Shown here in pieces: positions 1 to 10,900 of a DNA stretch of 64,000 nucleotides. This stretch comes from Porphyra umbilicalis. Lineage: Eukaryota; Rhodophyta; Bangiophyceae; Bangiales; Bangiaceae. The first letter of the stretch is position 1. Every line of letters starts with the position of its first letter. The notes under the pieces are model-generated. The model saw only the letters and a program-made list of their open reading frames with translations. It searched no databases and had not been told where the DNA came from. A program made the position numbers and the translations under genes. The stretch is taken from the NCBI GenBank assembly GCA_002049455.2, contig KV918805.1, positions 248,001 to 312,000 on the forward strand, read 5' to 3'.

Positions 1-195
1 GCGTTTTTGGCACTAACGGCGATTTCTATTTGTGGACGGTATTGTTACCGTTCCCGTGGAAAATCGCGCGGAGTGCTCGGGACGGTAACGATTTTGTTCG
101 CTTGATTCTTTGCAGAAGGTGTGTGTCTCTCTTGTCTGATGTTCGTCTGATGCTGCAACCAATAGAGCTGAACTCTAGCCGCCGTCGACGGTGCT

Positions 196-678
196 CTAAG
201 GCGCAGGTGGGACCACAAGAGCGAAATGTGGGTAAAATTTCCGCTGCAGCTCCCAGGTCAGCGCCGACGTAACGAAGGGCACCGACAGCCGGCGCCTGGA
301 GTCCTTCACACGTTTTCCACTGTCCCCGCGCCCACCATCCGCTCTTGCACGCGCCGCATCAATCGCACGGTGCACGACCACTTTCGCCGCATCTGCGGAC
401 AGCAGCTTACATTGGCGCTGTTGCACAGACGCGTCGTGGGCAGGGGCGCCTACAGTACCTTCGTGGGGACCGTCACCAGCTGCCCGCATCGAAGATCTTG
501 GTGGCTCCACACGGAGCTTGTCCGAGCCGCGCACCGGCGCAGCCGTATCAACATAGGCGACAGGATGGGACACGAGCACACCCCGTGCGTCAGACGACAC
601 GTCCGAGTAGGCAGACCCACCAGCTCTCAACGTGGGCCCAGAAGGACGGACGGAGAAGGAAGGCGGCACGTCGGCCAT
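196..678 (-). CDS. Hypothetical protein, about 160 aa
   Basis: Unrecognised small ORF. The ATG at 676-678 sits in a strong eukaryotic start context (GCAGCC before ATGG), which is why I chose it over an in-frame ATG at 756. Residue composition is mixed rather than the Ala/Gly/Arg monotony of the surrounding GC-rich frames, with a hydrophilic middle and an Arg/Lys-rich stretch before a hydrophobic C-terminus. Overlapping plus-strand frames of similar length exist, so strand is not certain. No domain is recognised and no signal peptide is evident. Confidence 0.3.
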   Translation of the reverse strand: MADVPPSFSVRPSGPTLRAGGSAYSDVSSDARGVLVSHPVAYVDTAAPVRGSDKLRVEPPRSSMRAAGDGPHEGTVGAPAHDASVQQRQCKLLSADAAKVVVHRAIDAARARADGGRGDSGKRVKDSRRRLSVPFVTSALTWELQRKFYPHFALVVPPAP

Positions 679-756
679 GGCTGCGGAGGCTCCGCGGCGG
701 CTCCGGTGGTGTTTTGTGTTCAAAGTGGTGGCGGTGGCGCGAGCGGGACCCTGCAT

Positions 757-2150
757 GCCCTGGTGCGGTCGCTTTTTAGCGACCGGCGGAGCCGGTGATG
801 GGCGCCACGCCGTGTGCCAGGCGCGACGGCTGGTGCCGGGCGCGGCGTCAGGTAGCGCACGTGCCGGGTGCGCGCAGCGCCTGCGGCGGCGGGCGGCACC
901 ACTGGCAGGCGCACCGGCGCCGGTGTTGGGAGCAGCGGCGCTGGTGGTGGGGGTGTGGCGCAGCGGGCAACGGTTTGAGTGGCAAGAATGTGAGGTCAGA
1001 GCATTGCCAACAACTCAGGCTATCGCTATCGGCTATTCCATTCTAGAACCAAGTCCGCGTCCTTAGACAGCCACATGTACGTCAGCGGTTGGCTGCTGTG
1101 CTGTCATGAGCCTAAGTACCTGCAGGTTTCCTTACACCAGGCCTTGTCTGGGCCCGATCAAGACGATATTTTCTGCCAGGACTTGATTCACTGCAGCGGC
1201 AGATGACAACTGTGGTGAGCAGCCGTATCAACCGTAACGAAGGCGCAGAGAACGCTCGTCGGCAGACGGACAAAGAAACAGGTCAAAACGTGCAGCGCTT
1301 GATGACGACCACGCCTAGAAGGACGTCATTGTAGGACCATTGCCATGCACGACAGCTCTTGCGGACGTTCCCACCACCTCTGCCCAGAAGAAACTGGCAG
1401 TCAATCTTGCAGACGTCGCGCACACGTTGCAGCCACGTGCTACTATTTGCTGTGAAACGGGTCGTTGATCCATCACATGGGCCAATCAGAGGTCCCCGTG
1501 AGATAGCCTCGGCTATCCTAAAAGCTATTCCGACTCGAAATAGAAAAGCGATAGCCGCACAGCTATTCTTGGTCAGCGGAAGTCAGAATCAAGTAGGTAG
1601 TTCGATTTCCATGGCCCGAACAAAAAAAGGGCTTCTTCGTCTAAAAAGTGGTGTTACGTCGGACTTCAGGAGCTTAATGGGACACGTTGTGCAACGTGGC
1701 TTGAATATGGGGATAGCATCTCATTGTTAACAATGCTCTCAGAGGTGCTCATTGGCGCTCGGCGGCTCGCTGGTGACCTGCCAGTGCCGACATTCTGGGA
1801 CGGTTGCCAACATGAGGACCGCCAAGTGCCGCGGGCAGGGGAAATCGCGCACAATTGTTGACAGCACGTATTGGCCATTGCCAACAGTGACGACGAAAGT
1901 GGCATCTCACATGCCCGTCAAATTCTTTTCTGGTCGTCTCAGAAAAGGTGTTGTCCCTGTGGATCGAGGCACGAATGGCTGGTGGAAGGTCAATTTGAAG
2001 TGGTTTATTAGATCAATGAAAGCCCTATTTACTCATCTCGAAGTTAGTTTCTCGGTGTGCCTAGGCGCTTGTGTGGACGGACTTCGGAGTATGGAAAACG
2101 AGCGAGTAGAGTCCATGTTTACCTCCTGGGCTCACTGGGAGATAAGCTCG
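757..2150. other. No confident gene
   Basis: Mixed-composition DNA with only short frames. A 123-residue plus-strand frame from 1359 begins at an ATG but shows no recognisable domain. I see no RNA gene or terminal repeats here. Confidence 0.4.
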
Positions 2151-2170
2151 GAAGCACATGGTCCATGGAG

Positions 2171-2275
2171 GAGGGGACATGGGGGGGGGACGGACATGAG
2201 GGGGGGACGGACATGGGGGGGGGACGGACATGGGGGGGGGACGGACATGGGGGGGGGACAGACATGGGGGGGTGC
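2171..2275. repeat. G-rich minisatellite, ~17-bp unit
   Basis: About six tandem copies of a unit containing GGACATG followed by a run of seven to nine G. Copies differ mainly in G-run length and by single substitutions (ACGGACATG against ACAGACATG). The strand asymmetry is extreme. Confidence 0.85.
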
Positions 2276-2667
2276 CGGACATGCGAAGTCGGCAGTGGAG
2301 AAGGGGGCGCATGCCGAACTTACCTTTATCATGTGGACATTATATTGAGCATTCAGAACTTACATGGGACATGCAAAACTTACATCGGTCATGCGAGACT
2401 TGCATTGTCGGGCACTTCCGTGACATCGATACTTAAAATGATTAAAATGATATGCAAACTTACGTGGTGTTGGAGACGTGGAGGGATGTGGAGAGGTGGG
2501 CCATGGAGGAGGGGGCGCGGGGGGCGGGGTACGCAGTGTGCGGTGACCGGGTGGGAGGGGAGGGGGGACGGTGATGGGACGATGGTGCTTGAAAGGATGA
2601 GCTAGCGAGGCCACCGGCTCCGGTTTTATACCTATCCCCCCCCCCTCCCCCTATCGGTCGAACGCCG

Positions 2668-3130
2668 CCGCCGCGGGGGGGCGCCGCCGCGGGGGGGGGC
2701 GCCGCCGCGGGGGGGCGCCGCCGCGGGGGGGGGCGCCCGCCGCGGGGGGGCGCCGCCGTGGGGGGGCGCCGCCGTGGGGGGGCGCCGCCGTGGGGGGGCG
2801 CCGCCGTGGGGGGGCGCCGCCGTGGGGGGGCGCCGCCGTGGGGGGGCGCCGCCGTGGGGGGGCGCCGCCGTGGGGGGGCGCCGCCGTGGGGGGGCGCCGC
2901 CGTGGGGGGGCGCCGCCGTGGGGGGGCGCCGCCGTGGGGGGACGCCGCCGTGGGGGGGCGCCGCCGTGGGGGGGCGCCGCCGTGGGGGGGCGCCGCCGTG
3001 GGGGGGCGCCGCCGTGGGGGGGCGCCGCCGTGGGGGGGCGCCGCCGTGGGGGGGCGCCGCCGTGGGGGGGCGCCGCCGTGGGGGGGCGCCGCCGTGGGGG
3101 GGCGCCGCCGTGGGGGGGCGCCGCCGCGGC
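2668..3130. repeat. 16-bp G-rich minisatellite array
   Basis: A tandem array of the unit GCCGCCGTGGGGGGGC. The core at about 2757-3126 holds roughly 23 near-identical copies, with one G-to-A variant at 2941. It is preceded by a less regular segment in which the unit has CGCGG in place of CGTGG. Because 16 is not a multiple of 3, each reading frame gives the same 16-residue repeat, so frames stay open on both strands. Those frames are repeat by-products, not genes. Confidence 0.95.
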
Positions 3131-3599
3131 GGGGCGCAGGTCGCCGTTGCTGCGAGCGACGGCAGCGTGCGGGGCCGCCTCAATCGACAGGCACAGAGTG
3201 CGCCACGTTTACGGCATCTCCAGAACGTGGAGCACGGCTGACCGTGCAGCCACCTCGGATCCCACGCAGGCGGAAGCGTGACGTGGAGCATTGCTGTCCG
3301 TGAAAGCGCCTGTCTGATCTCAGCCAATGCCAGGCAGAGTGTAACTACATATGCCAATCCATGAACAAGTTCTCATCATCGTGCTCAAGATGACAGCTGA
3401 TATCGACCAATAGCTGATCAAATCTTTATTGCTCCCTGTCAAAAAGGCACAGATGTCGTGGGCCAGATCCGAAAGACCGCGGTCCGGGCCCAGGGAGCGG
3501 CGGAGCAGAACCAGGCACAACCGGCCGCAACCTAGCCCTGCCGGAAGCGCTGCGACGTTCTAATTGGTGGGATCAGGGTTGTCACATTGATGCCGATGT

Positions 3600-5940
3600 G
3601 ACAATCGTTGATTAGGGCTCGTACCGGCGCCTTCTTTGGTGAAATCTCCGATTGTCAAGTTGACAATCCGGGCGGGGGAGCTTCCTTTGTGACCAATGCT
3701 CGTCGTAGCGACCGGCGGCCACGCCGCGAGGGTGCGAGCCGGCCGCCCCCACCCTTCCCAGGATTGGTGACCGGTCCGCAACACCGTCGCCCGTGGCGGC
3801 CGGCGACGCGAGGGGCCGACAGCGTTCGCTGCCGCCGGCGACGCGACGACCGGTGGCGGGTGGCCACCCCCACCACCCACCCGCGGCTGCCGGCCGGCCG
3901 ACGGGCACGGCGCAGGCGTGCCCATCGGCCGTCCCCGCGCCGCCCGAAACGGGCGCGCTGACCGGCGACACTGCCACCGGTGGCAGGGTGCACCCGTGGC
4001 GGCATGCGCCACGAGCGGTATGGGCCGACGCCGCCACCGCCGACGCGTCGGCGCGTCGCGCCAGGCGGTGGGGCGGCAAAGACGACGATGCTGTGCGCTG
4101 CCGCGCGGGTGGGGCTGGTGGCGCCGGCGTCGGCCGGCAGGGATGGCGACCATCCCCGCCGCGGTGCCGGATGCCGGCGGTACCGGGAGAGCGGGCGGCT
4201 TGCGCGCGGCCGCCCGCCGCGTCGGAGGAGGCCGCCCCCGGCGCGCGGCGGCCGCGGGTGCGCGGCGGGGGGGCGCCGCTGGCGGTACTGCCTGCGCGAT
4301 GGTGGTTGTCGGTGCCGCACGGTGCGCGGCCTGGGGGGGGGGGGGGAGGGGCGGGGGGGGGCGCGTCGCCCGCGTGCGTCCCGGCGGCCGTGGCGCTGTC
4401 TGTGGAGGCAGTCACCCGGCGGCCGCCCGTTGCCGCGGCGGCCGCGGCCGGGCGGACACCCCGATGCCACATGGGCCGTCGTGGACGTTGCCGCGGCCAT
4501 CGGGCACCCCGTCGGTCGGCCGACCGCCGGCGGCGGCGGCGGGCGGCCGTCGCCATTGCCGCCGAAGCCGCCGCCGCGGCGGCAAACAGCCTCGGCAGGC
4601 GCCCCCAAGTCGTGGGGTGGGGTGGCGACGGCGGCGGCGCAGAAGAGGATGGGGGGGGGGGGGGGTTGCACGACCGCTACCTCGATGGGCGCAGCGGCCG
4701 CACCGCCGGCGCCCTCAGGCGCACCGGGGCGCAGCGCTTCCTCGCAGCCGGCCGCCGCAGGACCGTCGGCGGGGGAATTCTCCGCCCCCTCAAAGATCCT
4801 GGCCCCCTCCCCCCTCGCCAACAGGAGCGGCCGACGGGCAGCAGTTCCGCTTGGTGGCCGGCGGCGGCACGGGCGCCCCCGCCGAGGCTTGGACGCCCCG
4901 CGCCCATTCAAGGCGGGGCAGGCAAACGTGACGCCCGTGGGGCGGCCCGGTGCCGGGCGGCGCAGATCCACACCCCCCCGCGCGGTCGCCGCGACCGCCG
5001 GGCCCGCACCGCGGGCGGGGCTCCGCGCCAGCACCGTGCGCGGTGCCGCCGCCGCCGGTGGCGGTGGTGGGTGCCGCCGCCCACCCACCCGCCCGCCGGC
5101 GACGGTCAGAGGCGTGGTGGCTGAGGCGGCGGCGGCGGGTGCCGTCGCTGCCGCTGCGGCGGCAGCGGTGGTGGCGGTGGTGGCGACGGCGGCGGCCGCA
5201 GCAGCGGCAGCAGCAGCGTCGCGGCGGCGCTGCGGCACCGGAACACGGCGGACAGAGGCTGCCCCCGTTGCGCTGCTGCCGCTGCGCTACGCGCTGCCGC
5301 CGCCACGGCCACCGCCGCCGCAATGGCCGTCGCGACGCGGCGACGCCCCCGTGACCCCCTCCCTGGCAGAGGGTGACGCCGTGCGGCTTCCCCGCGCGCA
5401 GCGTCAGGCAGAGGCCGCGGCGCCACTGCCACCCGACACGTCGGTGCGCCCGACGCCGTAGGTGCGAGCCGACGCGTTTGGGGAGGGACGGCTGGGGGGT
5501 GCGACAGCACCGCCGCAGGGGCGGTCGGCGGGCCTCGCCGTCCATGTGAGCAGTGTCGGTACCCGTCGCGACCAACCGGTCGGCCGCTTCCTGCGCGGCG
5601 GCGGGTGCGCGGGTGGAGCTGCGGCGCACGCCTTGGACGCAAGGCCGGTGGGCGGCGCGGGGCGGGCGGCCGTGTCGGCCACCGCGTCGGCCGCCGCGTC
5701 GGTGGCAGCACCGGCGGCTGTCTGCTACCGCCGCCTGCGGCTAGCGCTTGGCGGGCCGCCGCTGCGGCGGGCGCGTCGGACGGGCGGGAGTCCCTCGAGG
5801 AGCCGACCGCCCTCCCTCGAGGGGAGTGTGAAGCGGTGTGGCGACAGCCGTTGCCAGACCGCCGTGACTCGATGAGCCCGTACGCCCGCCGCAGGCATCG
5901 CAGGGGAGGGGGTGCGCGGCGTGGGGGGGGCGGCAAGACC
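3600..5940. other. GC-rich low-complexity region, coding undecidable
   Basis: About 2.3 kb of very GC-rich DNA with long overlapping open frames on both strands, the longest 527 codons on minus and 493 on plus. All translate to Ala/Gly/Pro/Arg-rich sequence without recognisable domains. Homopolymer G runs at about 4327-4340 and 4650-4661 would break any frame crossing them. I cannot choose a strand or frame and do not call a gene. Confidence 0.5.
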
Positions 5941-6053
5941 TCAGCGGTGCTCGTCGCGGATTCGCCATCCCGCGAGGCTGGCGGTGCGGGCGCAGGCGGC
6001 GGGGGCGACAGCGCAGAGGGCGGTCGCTTCGAGCGTCTGGTGGGCGGCCGCCC

Positions 6054-6083
6054 ACGCGGAGTACCCCGCGGGGTACTCCGCGT
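6054..6083. repeat. Perfect 30-bp palindrome
   Basis: ACGCGGAGTACCCC, then GC, then the exact reverse complement of the first 14 bases. Flanking CCC and TGGG allow the stem to extend past a single unpaired T. It could form a cruciform or RNA hairpin, or be a dimer-binding site. It lies between low-complexity GC-rich DNA and more AT-rich sequence. Confidence 0.95.
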
Positions 6084-6139
6084 TGGGCTGTCCGTGGCGC
6101 ACCGCGGTGGGATCGTTCACCTTTTAACTCTTTTGGTCG

Positions 6140-7890
6140 GCTTCCTCTGTTGCGCTTTCCACGCACACAACGGTCTGGCGTGGCACGCTCCGAGGCTATT
6201 CGTTGCGGTCGGCGCCTTTTTCATCAATGTTGATGTCATCAAAGTCTACCATTCTACCATTGCAAGACGCTCATAAGATACATGCAACGTTTGACAGTTG
6301 TCTGCTGCAAGTCTCTGCAGTGCTCCGCTTTGAAAATCTTGCCGCACCCGTGAAAAACGTCACGTCAGTACTCACTGGTGTTGACCATCCTGACCATGAA
6401 CGGCAAACATTCAAAATTTTGTCGGATTTCGATTAATCTTGAAAACTCGGTTTTGTTACATTAATCGAATATTAATCGATCTGTTCATTCGGGTCTCTTC
6501 TTTTTTGCCCAACGCCGACTGGAGCAACCGAGGCCGAGGCGGCCGTCGTCACAGGCTACGACGCAGCATATGCATCCGTCACACGAGCGGTGCCTGCTAG
6601 CGTGCCGGTCCCGCCGCCAATGCCCCCCCCCCCCAACAGGCGCCACGACCGGCACAGCTGGCCCCCGCCGCGCCGGCGCGTCCTGTGGAGGTGGACGGGG
6701 CGCCGGCGCCGCCGACGGAGCCGGATGCGTCGCAGCTGAATTTTGCCGCTTCGTGACCGGCACCGGTCGCGCTCCCACTGAGGGCGGTCGGGCGGCGGTC
6801 GTGCCTGAGAAAGCAGCAGCCGCACCTCTCCCGGCCACCGTTGGCCGGGAGTAGGCGTGCTGCCGCCCGCGGCACCTCGCAGGAGCCGACGAACGAGGCC
6901 AGAACCCCTCCATATGTTCTGGGCCCGACGATTATTATTATCACGGGCGTTGACTTTAGGCGGGGTGGCACGATGAGATTTAGCGACGTGCGGGGAGTGG
7001 GCCCGTTTCCATTCCTCACCGGGGAATAACCTGTGGGATCGAATTCCGCCGCAGATTCGTCCCCGGCAGAACCTGCTGCCTCGAAGAGCCGCAGGTACGT
7101 AGCCACACGCGTCGGCCGCCCGAGTCCACCCCGAGCTCGCATAAGGCGACGCCGCCCGCGTCTCCCAGTTCTGCTCCCCGGCTCTCCACGTCCGCTGTTA
7201 TTTCGCCTCCCTCCCTCGCCCCCAGGTCGGAGCGTTCGCGCGCTTGTGCGCACAACTGTTGTTTTTTGGTACATGCGAGGGTACTCTGTACTGATTCTTA
7301 CTCACTTCTGGACATACCGGATTTTCTTTTTCCGTCTGCAGCTCATCTATTACATACACAACGTCACATGGCATACGCGGGCTCCTCTCCTCTTTCGTAG
7401 TAACCAAAATAAAAAGCGAAGAGAAGACGGTCGGCAGAGCCAGTGACGTTCCGCGTCGCCACCTGGCTGCTCCGCTATAAATTTTAAAAAAGCAATAAAT
7501 GCATGAAATCGGCTCCGTTTTAATCGTCGATTAATCACATATAACTGATTGCAGAAAATGCACCGATTTAATCGTTGCCATCCATGTTCCTGACCAGGAC
7601 AGCCGAGTTGCTCGGCTGGATTATCATCAGGTTACAGCCGCTCTCTGAAAAATACAGCACTCCAAGTGTTGCGGAGAGTTCCAAATCGGCCTCCGCGGGG
7701 TCGGTTTGACCGCACTGTGCAGAGAGGTCGAGTTCGGACGAAGGACATCCTGCTCTTGGATTGGGCCTCGAGACATCAGGTGCGTCTGGTGTTGCCTGAT
7801 GCTGTCAGGTGCCGTGCGTCGCTGTAGCTGCTTCATCCTCCTTCCCTCACCCTCCTCTCCTTCATCGCGATAACCCTCTCTTGCGCCGCT
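6140..7890. other. Mixed intergenic region upstream of the NLR-like gene
   Basis: AT-richer patches near 6400-6480 and 7480-7580 flank a GC-rich middle. The middle (6540-6750) has a short plus-strand Pro-rich frame ending in an ordinary-looking peptide, interrupted at a C run at 6627-6636. A TATAAA-like hexamer lies near 7476, more than 400 bp upstream of the next ATG, so I do not call it a promoter. Confidence 0.35.
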
Positions 7891-7908
7891 GTCGTCTGCT
7901 CGCCCTCC

Positions 7909-10900
7909 ATGGTGTCGACTGCGCAGGCCTCCTCGTCCGTGCTCATGGCCGACGGCGTGTCGTCATGTGGTGAGTACGGCCTGCCCGCGGGTGAGGACAC
8001 GGCCGCCTGGGCCGCCCTGATGCGCCCCTGCGTGGGGCACCTGCAGCAGATCAAGCCGGCCCGGATGATGGCGTGCGTGTCGCGCCTCGTTGACAAGGTG
8101 ACGGTGACCGCCGTGTCTATTTGGCTGCACTGTGGCCTACACTACCAGGCACGGCCACCGGCGGAGCCTGTGTGCACGCCGCCCGTCGCTGGGGACATGC
8201 CGTCGGTCAATCAGCCGGAGAAGGGCTGCTGCTTTTTCCCACTGCGGCGCGACGAGTCGGGTGCTGCCAGCTGGGAGGCTCGCGTTTTTCGCGCTTCACC
8301 GGCGGGGGAGCTGCCGGCCGTCGCTGGACGCTGGGTGATTGAGCTCGTGCATCTCCCCAGCCGGGGGGATCCCCTGCGGTTTTGCGCGGCGTCCGAGGCA
8401 GACGCGCGCGACTGGCATCGGCAGCTGCGGATGCGTGCGGCCCCGCTGGTGCTGGTTTGGACACGGCACGTGGGCGTGGTGGGCGGAGGCGACGGTTGCC
8501 GCGATGAGGTCGGCCCAGCGATCGGCGGGCCGGCGGCGGCGAGGCGTCTCCTGGTGATGGACGCGCTCACCCGCGGCGCGAGCCACCTGATGGCTACCAG
8601 CGCGCTGGAGGGCGTGGCGGGGGTGGCCGGGTTTGTGACTGAGGTGACGCAGAAAGAGGCGTCCAACCTCGCTGCCGCGGCTGGCCCTGTGGTCGGCGTG
8701 GCGCTCCAGTCGGTGTGTTTTGCGGCGCGCGTCTTTGCTGCCGCGCAAGGCGTGTTAGAGGCGGCCGCGCAGGCATCGGCGGATGTGGACGACCTGCGCA
8801 AGGTATGTCGTCGGCTGCTCGTCGCCCTCAAAGACGTCCGCGATGACGCTGACGTGGGGGCGGCGGAGCTGCTCCACCTCCTGAGCCGCCTCCTCGCCGA
8901 CATAGAGGCAGCGGCGGGGGAGCTGCACCACCTGGTGCGGTCCCGGCGGCAGCGCGCATGGCTCGCCTGCAGCGCGTCGTGCCGGGGGGTGGAGGTCGTT
9001 TCTGACTTGAGTGATCGGCTGTCCCAGAGCCGACGGAACGCGAACGGGCTGTTGGACGAGCTGGTCCTGGCGCTGCAGCGCCAGACGGCGGTCGACACTC
9101 CTGGCGGCCGTTGGGCCGGAGGCGCAGCTTGCGGCGGCGGCGCGGGCTGGGTGGCAGGGCTTGCCTGAGCTACCCGACGACAACAGCATTTTCAACGACT
9201 GGGATAACCCGACGTTGCCCGCTGCGAGGCTGTACGACGCGGTGATGCAGTCTGGCGCAGCGGCCGCGGCGGTCGTGGGCGCTCACGGGATGGGCGGCGG
9301 TGGCAAAACGACGACATGCCTACTTGTGGCGCACAAGGTCTCATTGGGGAACGAAGGCCGGCTGCGCTTCCCTGACGGCGTGCACTGGACGCAGCTGTCC
9401 CGGCACTTTGGGTTGGGGGGCGTGCGCGCGCAGCTATGCCACCTGGCGACCACCCTGTCGGGTGAGCTGGTGGAGGCGATCGACCTCGAGTTGACCATCA
9501 AACGCCTCAAAGCTGTCGTCAAGGACAAGGCGTGCCTCGTCGTCCTCGACGACGTGTGGCACGAGCCGCGGGCGGCGCCATTTGTACGCGCGTTTGCTCA
9601 CTCGGAGCGCTCGTTGCTACTCCTGTCGTCGCGGCGCGCTGACATTATCTACGCATGTGGCCGTGGTCGCAATGTGCTTTGTGTCGAGGTCAGCGAACGG
9701 CGCGGCACCGACGCAGAGAGTGTGCTCCTCACGCACGCAGAGCGTGGCGGCATCTGCGCCAAGGACAAGACCGTCGAGCGCGTACGGCAGGCGGTGCAGC
9801 TGTGCGGCGGACTGCCCCTCGCCTTGGCCGTGTTCGGCTCTCTTGTACGCGGTTATGCACAAAACAGCCCTGACGAGGGCGGGTGGGCGGCCACCCTCGA
9901 CCAGGTCGGCAGCCGCCAAGGCAGCCTACTCGCCCAGTCGTCTGGCGTCGACCTCGAGTATAGCTGCCTGTCGGAATGCCTGCGCGCTAGCTACACGGCG
10001 CTCAGAGAGGACGATGATGACCGGTTACTGCGGACTCGAAACTTCCGCGCGCTGTGCGTCGTGCGCTCCAAGGAGCAACTCCCGTGGCCTGCACTGGCGG
10101 CGCTGTGGAACGTGGAGAGCAGGGCAGCCGTGGCGGTAATTGCGCGCGACTTTCACGCGCGGTCGTTGGTGTCGCTGCGTGGCCTAGGCCCGGGCGAGAC
10201 GCTGTCCCTCAGCCTGCATGACCTGGTGATCGACTTTTTGGCGGGCGTCTTGGAGACTGACCCTGCGGGACAAGCGAAGTGCTACAGCTTGCTGGTGGAG
10301 GGCTACTGCCAGCGCAACGGCATCGCGGCGGCTGGTGAGGGAGTTGTCTTCGGAAGCACTCGCGTGGCGCTGCGGTCGCTGTGGTTGTTACCCCCGGACG
10401 GGTACGTGGAGCGCGCGCTGCCCCGCCTGCTTGTAGCCGCGGGCGCCGCTGACGAGCTCGACCTGCTGATGTTGGACATGCGCTTCATTGCGTCGCGGGT
10501 GGAGGTGGTGGGCGGCCACTGCGGCTTGTACCGATCGGACTGCCTTCACACAGTCGGTGTGGCCGTGCTGGGCGATGTTGCCACGGTGGTGGAAGGCGCC
10601 GTGGTGAACTTGGGTCGTCCCCTGAGCGCGCGGCTGCAGCAGGCGGCGTGGGAGGTGGCCGTCAGGTTTGGTTCCCTGTTGGCGGACGGCGCCGCGGAGG
10701 CCGACCGACCGGCGCTTACCTATCTGTGCGAGTCGGCGCGTGCCTACCTCGTCGCCCCATATATCGAGTCGCTTGGTGCGTCCCATCTGCTCGTGCCCCA
10801 GGAGCGACGCGTGCTGCCCGTCTCCGAACGTGTGCAGCACGTGTGTGCTGGCTTCAAAGAGAGCGGCGGCCTGTTTGTCGTCACCGCACACGGTCCCGAT

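Noticed and set aside
2632..3357. Pro/Arg-rich 241-codon frame over the minisatellite
   Set aside because: It is the direct translation of the 16-bp repeat; the same peptide appears in other frames.
3655..5238. 527-codon minus-strand frame and several 300-490-codon plus-strand frames
   Set aside because: All are Ala/Gly/Pro/Arg-monotonous, overlap each other on both strands, and arise from extreme GC content with few stop triplets. No domain seen.
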